A DNA stretch of 17,420 bases from JABCPE02 sp963506915. Its GTDB lineage: Bacteria > Bacteroidota > Bacteroidia > Flavobacteriales > Weeksellaceae. The notes under the pieces were generated by a model. It was not told where the DNA came from and made no database searches. It worked only from the letters and a program-made list of their open reading frames with translations. Below, piece by piece: positions 7,852 to 14,853 of the stretch; position 1 is the stretch's first letter; each line of letters starts with the position of its first letter. Position numbers and translations under genes: made by a program. The stretch is from contig CAUORE010000034.1 in NCBI GenBank assembly GCA_963506915.1, positions 1 through 17,420 on the forward strand, in the 5' to 3' direction.

Positions 7852-7884
7852 AAAAAGAGATTTAATTATTAAATCTCTTTTTTT
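7852..7884 (+). terminator. Terminator of the initiator tRNA
   Basis: A 14-bp perfect stem (AAAAAGAGATTTAA and its complement) with a 3-nt loop and a following T-run, 6 nt after the tRNA. Confidence 0.85.
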
Positions 7885-7931
7885 GTTTTTGTCTATTTTC
7901 TTGATTAAAGCAAAGAAACAAGTATCAAGGC

Positions 7932-8351
7932 TTATAAACATGCTTTCAATTCCTGATATGCTTTTAGATATTTATTAAGCCTTTCTTGATCCTTTTCTGT
8001 AATATGAGCTAAACGAGTAATATCCATATTATCCCTTAAATCATTAAGTTTTACTTTTATCGCTAATGGGTTTATCTTAACACGGTTTATAAAAGCATCA
8101 TAATCTTCATTTTCTTGTTTTGTTACGCATTTTAGTGCAGAAATGATTTTTTCCGAAAACCCCTCATTTTCTAGTTTTTCAAAAGTCCAGTCTGTATCTT
8201 CTACAAGGTCATGAAGCACACCACATATCTTTTCCTGCTCTGTTTCTCCTGCATCCATTACCCTAATAAGATGCAGAATATAAGGCTGTCCTGATTTATC
8301 CATTTGCTCCTTATGAGTACTAACCGCTATTTGTATTGCTTTTACTAACAT
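7932..8351 (-). CDS. Single-domain HD nucleotide hydrolase, SpoT/Mesh1-like
   Basis: 139 aa, matching the hydrolase domain of Rel/SpoT proteins with no synthetase, TGS or ACT domain. Metal ligands are in place: H27 (YILH), H47-D48 (LHDLVEDT) and D104 (LNDLRDN). The catalytic E51-D52 and N108 are also kept. The family removes the 3'-pyrophosphate of (p)ppGpp or related nucleotides. Two differences are notable. The residue equivalent to the guanine-stacking arginine of Rel (RKSG) is Asp18 (DKSG), and the usual HP after YI.H is HL. The substrate may therefore not be (p)ppGpp, so only the fold and hydrolase class are assigned. The gene appears monocistronic. No clear promoter box was found upstream. 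Confidence 0.8.
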   Translation of the reverse strand: MLVKAIQIAVSTHKEQMDKSGQPYILHLIRVMDAGETEQEKICGVLHDLVEDTDWTFEKLENEGFSEKIISALKCVTKQENEDYDAFINRVKINPLAIKVKLNDLRDNMDITRLAHITEKDQERLNKYLKAYQELKACL

Positions 8352-8532
8352 AAATAAATTAAAATTAATGACATAAATTTATTAAATATTTTCTAATCAT
8401 CGTTCATCTTCTGCTCCCACTTTCCATTACATTTAATTTTGGAGAGTGTGAAACTATCTTAAGAAAAAAATGAATCTTTTTGATATTTTAGAAGAAAAAC
8501 AAAAAAAATAAAATTTATAGCGAAGAAACTGA

Positions 8533-8727
8533 TTAAGCAAAAAAGCGTGCTAAAATCATAGGAAAGCCTTCTCTCATCAAAAACTCTTTTTCTTCTGGTT
8601 GAGAAAAGTCTATTTCTTTATTGCAAGTATAGGAAATCTCAGTTACCTCGTAACCATGTTGATTTTTGAAGTCTTGAAGTTCCTCTTGAGTAAAGAATCG
8701 TGCCGATATAAATATTTTTTCAGCCAT
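8533..8727 (-). CDS. Hypothetical 64-aa protein
   Basis: Small soluble acidic protein (MAEKIFISARFFTQEELQDF...) with no signal peptide, membrane segment or motif I recognise. Its codon pattern and sensible ATG make it a plausible gene, and its composition is similar to that of small immunity proteins, but that is not evidence of function. It starts 12 nt downstream of a decayed gene remnant (8740-8811) and lies in the accessory patch between the two tRNAs. It could be the surviving end of a larger gene. Confidence 0.5.
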   Translation of the reverse strand: MAEKIFISARFFTQEELQDFKNQHGYEVTEISYTCNKEIDFSQPEEKEFLMREGFPMILARFFA

Positions 8728-8739
8728 AGTAAAACTGAT

Positions 8740-8811
8740 TTATTTGATAGAGTTACAAATAAATTTTAAAATAAATTTTAAAACACCTTTTAAAATAGCT
8801 CTAAAAGATTT
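8740..8811 (-). pseudogene. Decayed fragment related to the adjacent PoNi-like gene
   Basis: Between two in-frame stops, the minus strand codes KSFRAILKGVLKFILKFI followed by CNSIK. The core AILKGVLKFI matches TIIKGVLKFI (residues 51-60) of the gene at 8880-9278, and the DNA is similar over about 40 bp (AAATTTTAAAACACCTTT against AAATTTCAAAACACCTTT). There is no start codon, and homology stops on both sides, so this is read as a remnant of a lost paralog. The low complexity of the sequence limits confidence. Confidence 0.45.
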
Positions 8812-8879
8812 TTAAAAACAAACTCTTACTAATGTACTTTGATGAGAAAATGAAAAAATGTTATTGTAATGGAAGAAAT

Positions 8880-9278
8880 TTAGTTGTAAGGAGATTGCAT
8901 TTTTTTCTGAAATCTTCTAACATCTTCTAACACTTTTTCTAAATCTTTTTGGGAAAGTTGAGAACGCAATTTTTCTATTTCTTGGAAATAAAACTTGTCT
9001 TCATCCTCCCAAGATAGCCCTTCAGGTATCTTTATATTTTCTTTGGCTTTATAATATTCTTCAAGTGTCATTTGGTTAAAAATTTTTATAAAGTTATAAA
9101 TAAATTTCAAAACACCTTTAATAATGGTTTCATAGAGCAGGTCTTTTACAGAAAATCGGTCTAATATTTCTAAAAGCAGCATATATTTCTGTTTTTCAAT
9201 ATCTAATAAATATCCCAGCGAAAGCATCCAAAATATCAAATCATAGTCTGAGCCATATTTAGTAAAGAGTGTGGTCAT
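8880..9278 (-). CDS. Possible PoNi C-terminal (DUF1911-like) immunity protein, truncated
   Basis: 132 aa. Residues 8-55 (YGSDYDLIFWMLSLGYLLDI, then LLLEILDRFSVKDLLYETII) have the pattern of the DUF1911/PoNi C-terminal domain: '(Y)D.l.wmLSlg.lLdi....f..l..iiDr..vkD.L.E.ii'. PoNi proteins protect cells against PoNe DNase toxins. The N-terminal DUF1910 half is missing, so the gene starts directly at the domain. After residue 55 the usual family sequence is replaced by an unrelated basic/hydrophobic stretch (KGVLKFIYNFIKIFN) and a charged helical tail. It therefore looks like a truncated or chimeric gene. It starts 7 nt after the upstream gene ends and is probably co-transcribed with it. The family call is from memory of the pattern and needs a profile search. 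Confidence 0.45.
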   Translation of the reverse strand: MTTLFTKYGSDYDLIFWMLSLGYLLDIEKQKYMLLLEILDRFSVKDLLYETIIKGVLKFIYNFIKIFNQMTLEEYYKAKENIKIPEGLSWEDEDKFYFQEIEKLRSQLSQKDLEKVLEDVRRFQKKMQSPYN

Positions 9279-9285
9279 TCTTTAC

Positions 9286-9597
9286 TTATTCTTTCTCTTT
9301 AACATATTTGCTAAACCGCTCTATCCAACCATTTTCCTCCAATGGTTCAGCCTTTAGCATTTCGCTAATTTCTACTAAATTAATCTGCTTCCCATTTTCT
9401 TCATAAATCAATTTAAAACATTCATGTTCTTCAAATAGTTCTAAAAAATTAAATAAGATACTTTCAGAATACTCTTTTATTATTTCATTAATATTTTCTT
9501 TAGTTATTTCAAGTGGAAAATCACAAACATTGGTTATTAGGATTTTCCCAAATTCATCTAAAATTTCTTGATTTGTTTTCATTTTATAATATTTCAT
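9286..9597 (-). CDS. Hypothetical acidic protein with a borrowed MKYYK start
   Basis: 103 aa, acidic, with no signal peptide or membrane segment. I do not recognise a family with certainty. The first codons read MKYYKMKTNQEILDEFGKIL. The DNA over the first five codons and the bases before them is the same 24 bp found at the start of the Imm11-like genes at 39 and 743, after which similarity stops. A second ATG at codon 6 (9582-9580, MKTNQEIL) could be the ancestral start, giving 98 aa. The gene heads a two-gene unit with the PoNi-like gene, which suggests an immunity or accessory role by association only. No TAnnTTTG box is clear upstream. Confidence 0.55.
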   Translation of the reverse strand: MKYYKMKTNQEILDEFGKILITNVCDFPLEITKENINEIIKEYSESILFNFLELFEEHECFKLIYEENGKQINLVEISEMLKAEPLEENGWIERFSKYVKEKE

Positions 9598-9604
9598 TTT
9601 GTTT
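9581..9604 (-). repeat. 24-bp repeat shared with the Imm11-like gene starts
   Basis: Reverse complement of 9581-9604 is identical to 32-55 and to 736-759. It begins AAACAAAATGAAAT and covers the ribosome-binding region, the start codon and the codons for MKYYK. The genes downstream of the repeat are not otherwise similar. Confidence 0.85.
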
Positions 9605-9647
9605 GTATTTAAAAAATTTACATCTAAAAAAACTCATATTCTTGAAA

Positions 9648-9680
9648 AAACGCTCCTAAAAAATATTTTTAGGAGCGTTT
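9648..9680 (-). terminator. Terminator of tRNA-Arg
   Basis: A 15-bp perfect stem (AAACGCTCCTAAAAA and its complement) with a 3-nt loop. On the minus strand it is followed by a T-run, 13 nt after the tRNA end. Confidence 0.85.
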
Positions 9681-9693
9681 AGATTGGTTATTG

Positions 9694-9765
9694 TGACCGC
9701 AGAAGGATTCGAACCCTCACCGACGGAGCCGAAATCCGTAGTTCTATCCATTAAACTATGCAGCC
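9694..9765 (-). tRNA. tRNA-Arg(UCG)
   Basis: A complete cloverleaf on the minus strand. The acceptor stem is GGCTGCA with TGCGGTC (two G:T pairs), and the discriminator is A. The anticodon stem ACGGA/TCCGT surrounds TTTCGGC, giving anticodon TCG, which reads CGA and other CGN arginine codons. The T-arm contains GGTTCGAATCC. CCA is not encoded. It is a single tRNA gene with its own promoter box and terminator. Confidence 0.95.
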
Positions 9766-9779
9766 AATGATGTAAAGCG

Positions 9780-9787
9780 CAAATTTA
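9780..9787 (-). promoter_or_regulatory. Putative -7 box for tRNA-Arg
   Basis: The minus strand reads TAAATTTG (TAnnTTTG), 14 bp before the tRNA 5' end. No convincing -33 box is visible. Confidence 0.55.
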
Positions 9788-9832
9788 ATGTTTTTTATGA
9801 TTAAGTTCTATATTTTTCAAAGATTTTTTCTG

Positions 9833-9840
9833 TAATTTTG
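9833..9840 (+). promoter_or_regulatory. Putative -7 box for the APC permease
   Basis: TAATTTTG matches TAnnTTTG, 26 bp before the chosen ATG. No clear -33 element. Confidence 0.5.
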
Positions 9841-9866
9841 CTCCCATTTTCAACAAATTTTTGCTA

Positions 9867-11549
9867 ATGAAACAGCTTTTTAAAAAGAAAAATTATTCCG
9901 ATAACCAAAACTCTAATCACCTTGTAAGAGTCCTAACGACGAGGGATATCGTGTTTTTTGGGATAGCAGCCATCATCGGTGCTGGGAGTTTCAGCAGTCT
10001 GGGGGAAGCCATTTATAAAGGTGGCCCTGGAGTCATTTTATTGTATATCATTTGTGGTGTTTCGTGCTGTTTTACGGCTCTCTGCTATGCGGAGTTTGCC
10101 AGTAGAATTCCTACGGCAGGGAGTGCATACACCTATGCATACGCTACTTTTGGGGAGCTGGCAGCATGGATTATTGGCTGGATGCTCATTATGGAATATA
10201 GCTTTGGGAATATTTATGTGGCTTTTTCGTGGTCGGATTATTTCACTTCATTGCTTGATAATTTGGGACTGCACATACCCGAATACCTCTCATGCAGCTA
10301 TACCGAAGCCGAAAAAGCAGTGAAAAACAGCTCTCAAAATTCAGAGCTGATTTCCGCTTGGGAGAATGCTCCTCGCTTGGGTTCTTTGAGGGTGATTTTT
10401 GACCTCCCTGCCCTATTGATCAATGCCCTTATCACTTGGATTTGCTACATCGGCGTGAAAGAAAGTAAGAATTTTAATAATCTTTTGGTTTTAATCAAAC
10501 TACTTGCGATAGTGCTGATTATCGCCATTGGTGTTTTCTATATCAATGCTGATAACTGGATACCCATAGACACGGCAACAGGCGAAAAATCATTCCTTCC
10601 CAATGGTTTCACAGGGATAATGTCTGCCATCAGTGGAGTTTTCTTTGCTTATATCGGTTTTGATGCGCTGAGTGTGCTTTCCGAAGAGACCAAAGACCCA
10701 CAGAGAGACCTACCCAAAGGGATGATTATTTCTATATTTCTCTGCACGGCTATTTACATCGCACTTACTTTGACCCTTACAGGGCTGGTGGATTATAGAA
10801 AATTTGAAGGCATAGGAGATCCGCTTTCTTTTGTCTTTAAGGCTGAAAATATCAATCTTCCACTGATGGAATTTATCATAGAAGTGGTTGCCATGGTGTC
10901 CATTACTACTGTTTTATTGGTTTTCCAAATGGGACAGCCTAGAATATGGTATGCCATGAGCCGTGATGGACTGATTCCGAAGAAATTCCAGCAAATTCAC
11001 AAGAAGAACAGAACGCCGTCATTTGCTACGATAGTTACAGGGTTTGTCGTAGGTGTCCCTATCCTATTTACAGACAAATCTTTCATACTAGATTTTACGA
11101 GTATAGGGACTATTTTTGCCTTCGTTTTGGTGTGTGGCGGAGTTTTACTACTCCCACCAAAAGAGAAAGTAAAAGGGCATTTTCACCTTCCTTATATCAA
11201 TGGGCAATGGATTTTTCCGCTACTGTTCATTGGAGGTGTTTCTTTCATTTATCTTTTGTATCCTTCGTTTTTTGAAAACTTGATGGATTTCAGCGATGAG
11301 AAAGAGGGAGAATTCAGATTTGCTATTTTCGTTTATATTTTACTAAATATAGGGCTTTCCGTTTTAGCCTTTGTCAAAAAATTATCCTTGATTCCTCTGC
11401 TTGGGCTGAGTTCCTGCCTTTACCTTATGACAGGAATGAGTATGGAAAACTGGTTTTGGTTTGGGGTTTGGTCTGTTGTGGGCGTTTGTATTTATTTCGC
11501 CTATGGCTACCGACACAGCAACCTTCATGATAAACAAAAAACTCACTAA
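9867..11549 (+). CDS. APC-superfamily amino-acid permease
   Basis: 560-aa polytopic inner-membrane transporter with about 12-14 hydrophobic segments. The N-terminal signature GIAAIIGAGSF (32-42) and the following GGPG and YAEFASRIPTAGSAYTYAY match the APC family, closest in style to the cationic amino-acid transporter (CAT) branch. The GFDALSVLSEETKDPQRDLP loop is also typical of that branch. A hydrophilic insert (about 130-170, SYTEAEKAVKNSSQNSE) lies between early helices. The substrate is an amino acid, probably taken up with protons, but which one cannot be told. The ATG at 9867 is preferred to the TTG six bases upstream because the family normally begins near MKQLFKKK. It stands alone, its stop lying within a terminator shared with convergent serS. 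Confidence 0.85.
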   Translation: MKQLFKKKNYSDNQNSNHLVRVLTTRDIVFFGIAAIIGAGSFSSLGEAIYKGGPGVILLYIICGVSCCFTALCYAEFASRIPTAGSAYTYAYATFGELAAWIIGWMLIMEYSFGNIYVAFSWSDYFTSLLDNLGLHIPEYLSCSYTEAEKAVKNSSQNSELISAWENAPRLGSLRVIFDLPALLINALITWICYIGVKESKNFNNLLVLIKLLAIVLIIAIGVFYINADNWIPIDTATGEKSFLPNGFTGIMSAISGVFFAYIGFDALSVLSEETKDPQRDLPKGMIISIFLCTAIYIALTLTLTGLVDYRKFEGIGDPLSFVFKAENINLPLMEFIIEVVAMVSITTVLLVFQMGQPRIWYAMSRDGLIPKKFQQIHKKNRTPSFATIVTGFVVGVPILFTDKSFILDFTSIGTIFAFVLVCGGVLLLPPKEKVKGHFHLPYINGQWIFPLLFIGGVSFIYLLYPSFFENLMDFSDEKEGEFRFAIFVYILLNIGLSVLAFVKKLSLIPLLGLSSCLYLMTGMSMENWFWFGVWSVVGVCIYFAYGYRHSNLHDKQKTH

Positions 11550-11563
11550 AAAGTGAGTTTTTT
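11536..11563. terminator. Bidirectional terminator between the permease and serS
   Basis: A 12-bp stem (AAAAACTCACT with AGTGAGTTTTT) and a 4-nt loop. A-run and T-run flank it on both strands. It contains the permease stop codon and lies 3 nt from the serS stop, so it can serve both convergent genes. Confidence 0.85.
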
Positions 11564-11566
11564 TAT

Positions 11567-12835
11567 TTATGAAATGATATCAAATTTCGTGTATTCTGCT
11601 AATTTCTTAGGGATTTTTATTCCGTCAGCGGTTTGGTTGTTTTCCAATAGAGCCGCCATGATTCTCGGTAAAGCCATTGCAGAGCCGTTCAGCGTATGCA
11701 CCAGCTGAGTTTTTCCATCGGCTTTGTATCGGCATTTTAGTCTATTGGCTTGGAAAGTCTCAAAATTAGACACTGAAGAAACCTCTAGCCATTTTTCCTG
11801 AGCCGCACTCCACACCTCAAAATCGTAAGTCAGCGCAGAAGTAAAGCCCATATCTCCACCGCACAATCTCAAAATTCTAAACGGAAGTTCTAAATCTGTC
11901 AAAAGTCCTTTCACATGCTCCACCATTTCTTCAAGGGCTTGGTAAGAATTTTCTGGTTTTTCTATTCTTACAATTTCCACTTTTTCAAACTGGTGCAGTC
12001 TGTTCAGCCCTCTTACATGCGCTCCGTAAGACCCTGCCTCTCTTCTATAACATTGAGAAAAAGCTGTGTTTTTAATAGGCAGTTCTTTTTCCTCTAAAAT
12101 CACATCTCGGTAAATATTTGTCACAGGAACTTCCGCCGTAGGAATCAGATACAGATTATCCTCATTCACGAAATACATTTGTCCCTCTTTATCAGGTAGT
12201 TGCCCTGTTCCGTATCCGCTGGCTTCGTTCACCACATGTGGCGGATTTACTTCCATATACCCTGCTTCCGTATTTCTGTCCAAGAAAAACTGAACCAAAC
12301 TTCTCTGTAATTTAGCTCCCTTGCCCAAATAAACAGGGAAACCAGCTCCCGCGATTTTCACACCAAGCTCGAAGTTGATAAGATTATATTTAGAAGCCAA
12401 TTCCCAGTGTGGAATAGCGCCCTCTCCAAGGCCTTTCACATCATAAGACTGGTAAATATTTTCATTATCATCCGCAGAAACACCTGCTTTCACAGATTCA
12501 TGCGGAATATTTGGGATAAGATACAGAATTTCTGTAAGTTTCTCTTCTATTTCGTTTAGTTTCTGTTGAAGTTCCTTGCTCGCTTCTTTATACTGAGCAG
12601 TTTTTTGCTTTGCATTTTCAGCCTCTTCTTTTTTTCCTTCTTTCATCAAAAGCCCTATTTCCTTAGAAATTTTGTTGATTTCAGCCAACTGGGAGTCCAT
12701 ATCAAACTGAACTTTTTTTCTTTCGTCATCCAGCGAAATGGCATTATCCACCAGCTCCAAATCTTTGAAATTTCTCTTTTTAAGCCCTTCTAAAACTCTA
12801 TCTCTATGTTCTTTTAAAAAATTAACTTGTAACAT
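11567..12835 (-). CDS. serS: Seryl-tRNA synthetase
   Basis: 422 aa, normal length. It charges tRNA-Ser, and tRNA-Sec where present, with serine in the cytoplasm. The N-terminal 30-105 region is the long antiparallel coiled coil that grips the tRNA's extra arm. The class II catalytic core follows, with TAEVP (233-237, serine site), motif 2 around 259-287 (FSQCYRREAGSYGAHVRGL, then RLHQFEKVE) and motif 3 at 383-399 (NGSAMALPRIMAALLEN). The start MLQVNFLKEHRDRVLEGL is standard. A TACATTTG box precedes it, so it can be transcribed apart from the lipoprotein genes upstream. Confidence 0.98.
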   Translation of the reverse strand: MLQVNFLKEHRDRVLEGLKKRNFKDLELVDNAISLDDERKKVQFDMDSQLAEINKISKEIGLLMKEGKKEEAENAKQKTAQYKEASKELQQKLNEIEEKLTEILYLIPNIPHESVKAGVSADDNENIYQSYDVKGLGEGAIPHWELASKYNLINFELGVKIAGAGFPVYLGKGAKLQRSLVQFFLDRNTEAGYMEVNPPHVVNEASGYGTGQLPDKEGQMYFVNEDNLYLIPTAEVPVTNIYRDVILEEKELPIKNTAFSQCYRREAGSYGAHVRGLNRLHQFEKVEIVRIEKPENSYQALEEMVEHVKGLLTDLELPFRILRLCGGDMGFTSALTYDFEVWSAAQEKWLEVSSVSNFETFQANRLKCRYKADGKTQLVHTLNGSAMALPRIMAALLENNQTADGIKIPKKLAEYTKFDIIS

Positions 12836-12859
12836 TTTTAAGAAAATTTAAATTTTTCA

Positions 12860-12867
12860 CAAATGTA
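12860..12867 (-). promoter_or_regulatory. Putative -7 box for serS
   Basis: The minus strand reads TACATTTG (TAnnTTTG), 24 bp before the serS ATG, in the 55-bp gap after the lipoprotein gene. No TTTG is found at the -33 position. Confidence 0.5.
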
Positions 12868-12890
12868 AGCATTATTGATTAAAAATCCGC

Positions 12891-13298
12891 CTAATTAGAA
12901 TATTTTTCAGATTTTGAATTTTTATCAAAAATATCTTTCTCTTCCAACCATATAGACTCATCATTAGTAGTTATTTCTCCTGTATTAGCATTTATCCAAA
13001 TACCAAAAACGGCTACCTTTTGCATAACTAAATTCTGAAAAGAATATACATAATGATCATCAATAATTAGGGTTGGAGAAAGAAAAGTTTTATCATAATC
13101 TAAATCCTTAATTTTTTTCCTGTCATATAAATATTTGACATATAGATCATTAGCTTTTTCAATGCTAATTTTATATTTCTTTTCTTGAACAATTTCTGGA
13201 GAACATGGAAAAACTTCATGATTTTTTAAATAACTATCACTTGGATTACAACTCAATAACAATGTAATAAGTGGTATTTTAATAATTATTCTTTGCAT
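12891..13298 (-). CDS. Small lipoprotein of unknown function
   Basis: 135 aa. A short hydrophobic signal (IIIKIPLITLLLSC) ends in a lipobox with Cys17, so it is probably a lipid-anchored envelope protein. The mature part is mixed alpha/beta, and its second half has VFGIWINANTGEITTNDES, an ending that resembles the last strands of a PepSY-like fold ('v.vda.tGei'). That is a weak, inferred resemblance. It follows another small lipoprotein after 28 nt, and the two end in a comparable TGEI/SGEI motif, so they may be distant relatives. Most of its codons are AT-rich. I do not recognise a named family. Confidence 0.7.
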   Translation of the reverse strand: MQRIIIKIPLITLLLSCNPSDSYLKNHEVFPCSPEIVQEKKYKISIEKANDLYVKYLYDRKKIKDLDYDKTFLSPTLIIDDHYVYSFQNLVMQKVAVFGIWINANTGEITTNDESIWLEEKDIFDKNSKSEKYSN

Positions 13299-13326
13299 TT
13301 TTTATATTCTTTACTTTCTCCAAAAT

Positions 13327-13677
13327 CTATTTTTTGTATTCAGAAACAGTAATAATTTCTCCAGAAACAGGCTCTAAAATACGAACATCCTCTTTGTTTT
13401 CTTTATTCACATAAAAAATGTGATAAGTTTCAAAATGAACATCCGAGTTGTAGCCCACCGTTATCTGATAAAACGGCTTTTTCTCGATAAGATATTCTTC
13501 TGTAATAAACGAAATTCCATGCTTTCCATTAGTTATTTTATCGATATGTTTAGATGCCTCCTGCACCATTGGCAGGGCTAAAACTTGGGCTTCAGCCTCT
13601 TCCTGTGTATATTTTTTGGCTGGCTGATGACATGAGAAAACAAGAAATGCAAGGACTAAAAAAATACTTTTTTTCAT
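13327..13677 (-). CDS. Small lipoprotein of unknown function
   Basis: 116 aa. Signal sequence MKKSIFLVLAFLVFSC with Cys16 as the likely lipidation site. The mature region starts with a helix (QEEAEAQVLALPMVQEASKH) and continues with strands, ending DVRILEPVSGEIITVSEYKK. The helix-plus-strands order and the SGEI turn recall PepSY-like domains, which bind or inhibit peptidases in other bacteria, but this is inference. It begins 12 nt after the asparaginase stop, so both are probably in one transcript and both products are exported. Confidence 0.75.
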   Translation of the reverse strand: MKKSIFLVLAFLVFSCHQPAKKYTQEEAEAQVLALPMVQEASKHIDKITNGKHGISFITEEYLIEKKPFYQITVGYNSDVHFETYHIFYVNKENKEDVRILEPVSGEIITVSEYKK

Positions 13678-13689
13678 TTTTATTTTTGA

Positions 13690-14742
13690 TTAATATTCAT
13701 TAAAATACTTTTGAATCTGCTTCCAGTCTTTGGTTTTGGTAAGCGCCAGCATGAGCAGAACTCTGGATTTCTGCGGATTGAGCGATTGCGAAGCCACAAA
13801 ATGATATTTCGCATCCTCCACTTCTGCATCTGGTGTCGTAGCGCCTGTGGGAACCCGCGAAGAACGGACAATCTGAATGTCCTGTTTTTGGGCTTTTACA
13901 GCCAAATCAAAATTAGTATGATACAAATTCCCATTGCCCACACCAGCGTAAATAATTCCGTCATATTTCGCATCAATAAAGGCTTTCATCGGAAGTTCCG
14001 AAGCATTGGCATAGCCATAGACTATCCCTACTTTCGGCAGGGAATTCAGCAAAGTCACATCAAAAACTGATTTTGTAGTATGCAGATTTTGAGGCGTTTT
14101 ACTAAAATAAGCTTTCCCATTATGGATATAACCTATTTTCCCAGAATTCGCTCCTGTAAAGGTTTCCACAGCCGTCGTATGGTGTTTTATCACATCTTTC
14201 GCATCTAGGATATTTTCATTCATCACCACGACTACGCCTTTATTTCCTGTGTTTTTATCAGATGCAGCGACCACGGCATTATATAAATTAAGCGGGCCAT
14301 CTGCACTGATTCCCGTGGAAGGGCGCATAGCACCGACCATCACGATGGGTTTAGAACTATGAACCGTAAGATTCAGGAAATAAGCCGTTTCCTCCATCGT
14401 GTCTGTTCCGTGGGTAACCACTACTCCATCATAACCCTCTTTGTTTAGGATTTCGTTTATTCTTTTAGCTAATTTGAGCCAAATCTCATCATTCATATCC
14501 TGAGAGCCTATTTTCACTAACTGCTCGCCACTTACTTGGGCTACTTGGTGAATTTCTGGAACAGCCTGTAACAGCTCATCAATGCCCTTTGCTCCTGCTT
14601 TGTAGCTGCTTTCGGTAGAGGATTTGCTCACTCCAGCGATGGTTCCACCTGTGGCTATGATTCTGATTTTCGGTTTTTGTGCAAAAAGCAAAGCCGAAAT
14701 TTGAAGAATAAAAATTAAAATTAATTTAGTATTTAGTTTCAT
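13690..14742 (-). CDS. ansB: Type II (periplasmic) L-asparaginase
   Basis: 350 aa. It hydrolyses L-asparagine to aspartate and ammonia and may also act on glutamine. A signal peptide (MKLNTKLILIFILQISALLFAQ) predicts export to the periplasm, typical of type II enzymes. The mature protein begins with the first asparaginase signature RIIATGGTIAG (27-37, Thr34 the likely nucleophile). Substrate residues follow in GSQDM (79-83) and the second signature VVVTHGTDTMEETA (107-120, with Thr113-Asp114). Further on it has VGAMRPSTGISADGPLNLYN and a C-terminal IVRSSRVPTGATTPD, as in EcAII-like enzymes. Length is normal. It is the first gene of a likely unit with two small lipoproteins. Gene symbol by family; ansA/ansB naming varies. 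Confidence 0.95.
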   Translation of the reverse strand: MKLNTKLILIFILQISALLFAQKPKIRIIATGGTIAGVSKSSTESSYKAGAKGIDELLQAVPEIHQVAQVSGEQLVKIGSQDMNDEIWLKLAKRINEILNKEGYDGVVVTHGTDTMEETAYFLNLTVHSSKPIVMVGAMRPSTGISADGPLNLYNAVVAASDKNTGNKGVVVVMNENILDAKDVIKHHTTAVETFTGANSGKIGYIHNGKAYFSKTPQNLHTTKSVFDVTLLNSLPKVGIVYGYANASELPMKAFIDAKYDGIIYAGVGNGNLYHTNFDLAVKAQKQDIQIVRSSRVPTGATTPDAEVEDAKYHFVASQSLNPQKSRVLLMLALTKTKDWKQIQKYFNEY

Positions 14743-14824
14743 GAAAAGTTTGATTTATTTGGTAAATCTAATCAATATTTTTAATTCTAAAAATAGATTT
14801 TAGCCTTTTCAAATATTTTTTTAA

Positions 14825-14832
14825 TACTTTTG
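14825..14832 (+). promoter_or_regulatory. Putative -7 box for the DUF5686 gene
   Basis: TACTTTTG matches TAnnTTTG, 21 bp before the ATG at 14854. An alternative TTG start at 14830 would lie inside this box, which argues against that start. Confidence 0.55.
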
Positions 14833-14853
14833 CCTCTTAATCATTTTTTTAAA

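Noticed and set aside
8411..8423. CTGCTCCC followed by ACT resembles the 3' end of the initiator tRNA (7834-7844) and could be an attachment-site remnant.
   Set aside because: Only 8 bases are continuous, no integrase is present, and only the HD hydrolase lies between. The match is too short to support an integrated element.
9861..9866. TTG start for the APC permease two codons before the ATG.
   Set aside because: The ATG at 9867 gives the usual N-terminus, and TTG starts are rare in this group.
13680..14070. Open frames overlapping the asparaginase gene on both strands.
   Set aside because: The asparaginase reading frame is unambiguous; the overlapping products are low-complexity with no conserved motif.
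14830..14853. TTG start for the DUF5686 gene giving MPLNHFFK before the signal peptide.
   Set aside because: The TTG is part of the TACTTTTG -7 box, and the extension would put a non-signal-like segment in front of a good signal peptide.
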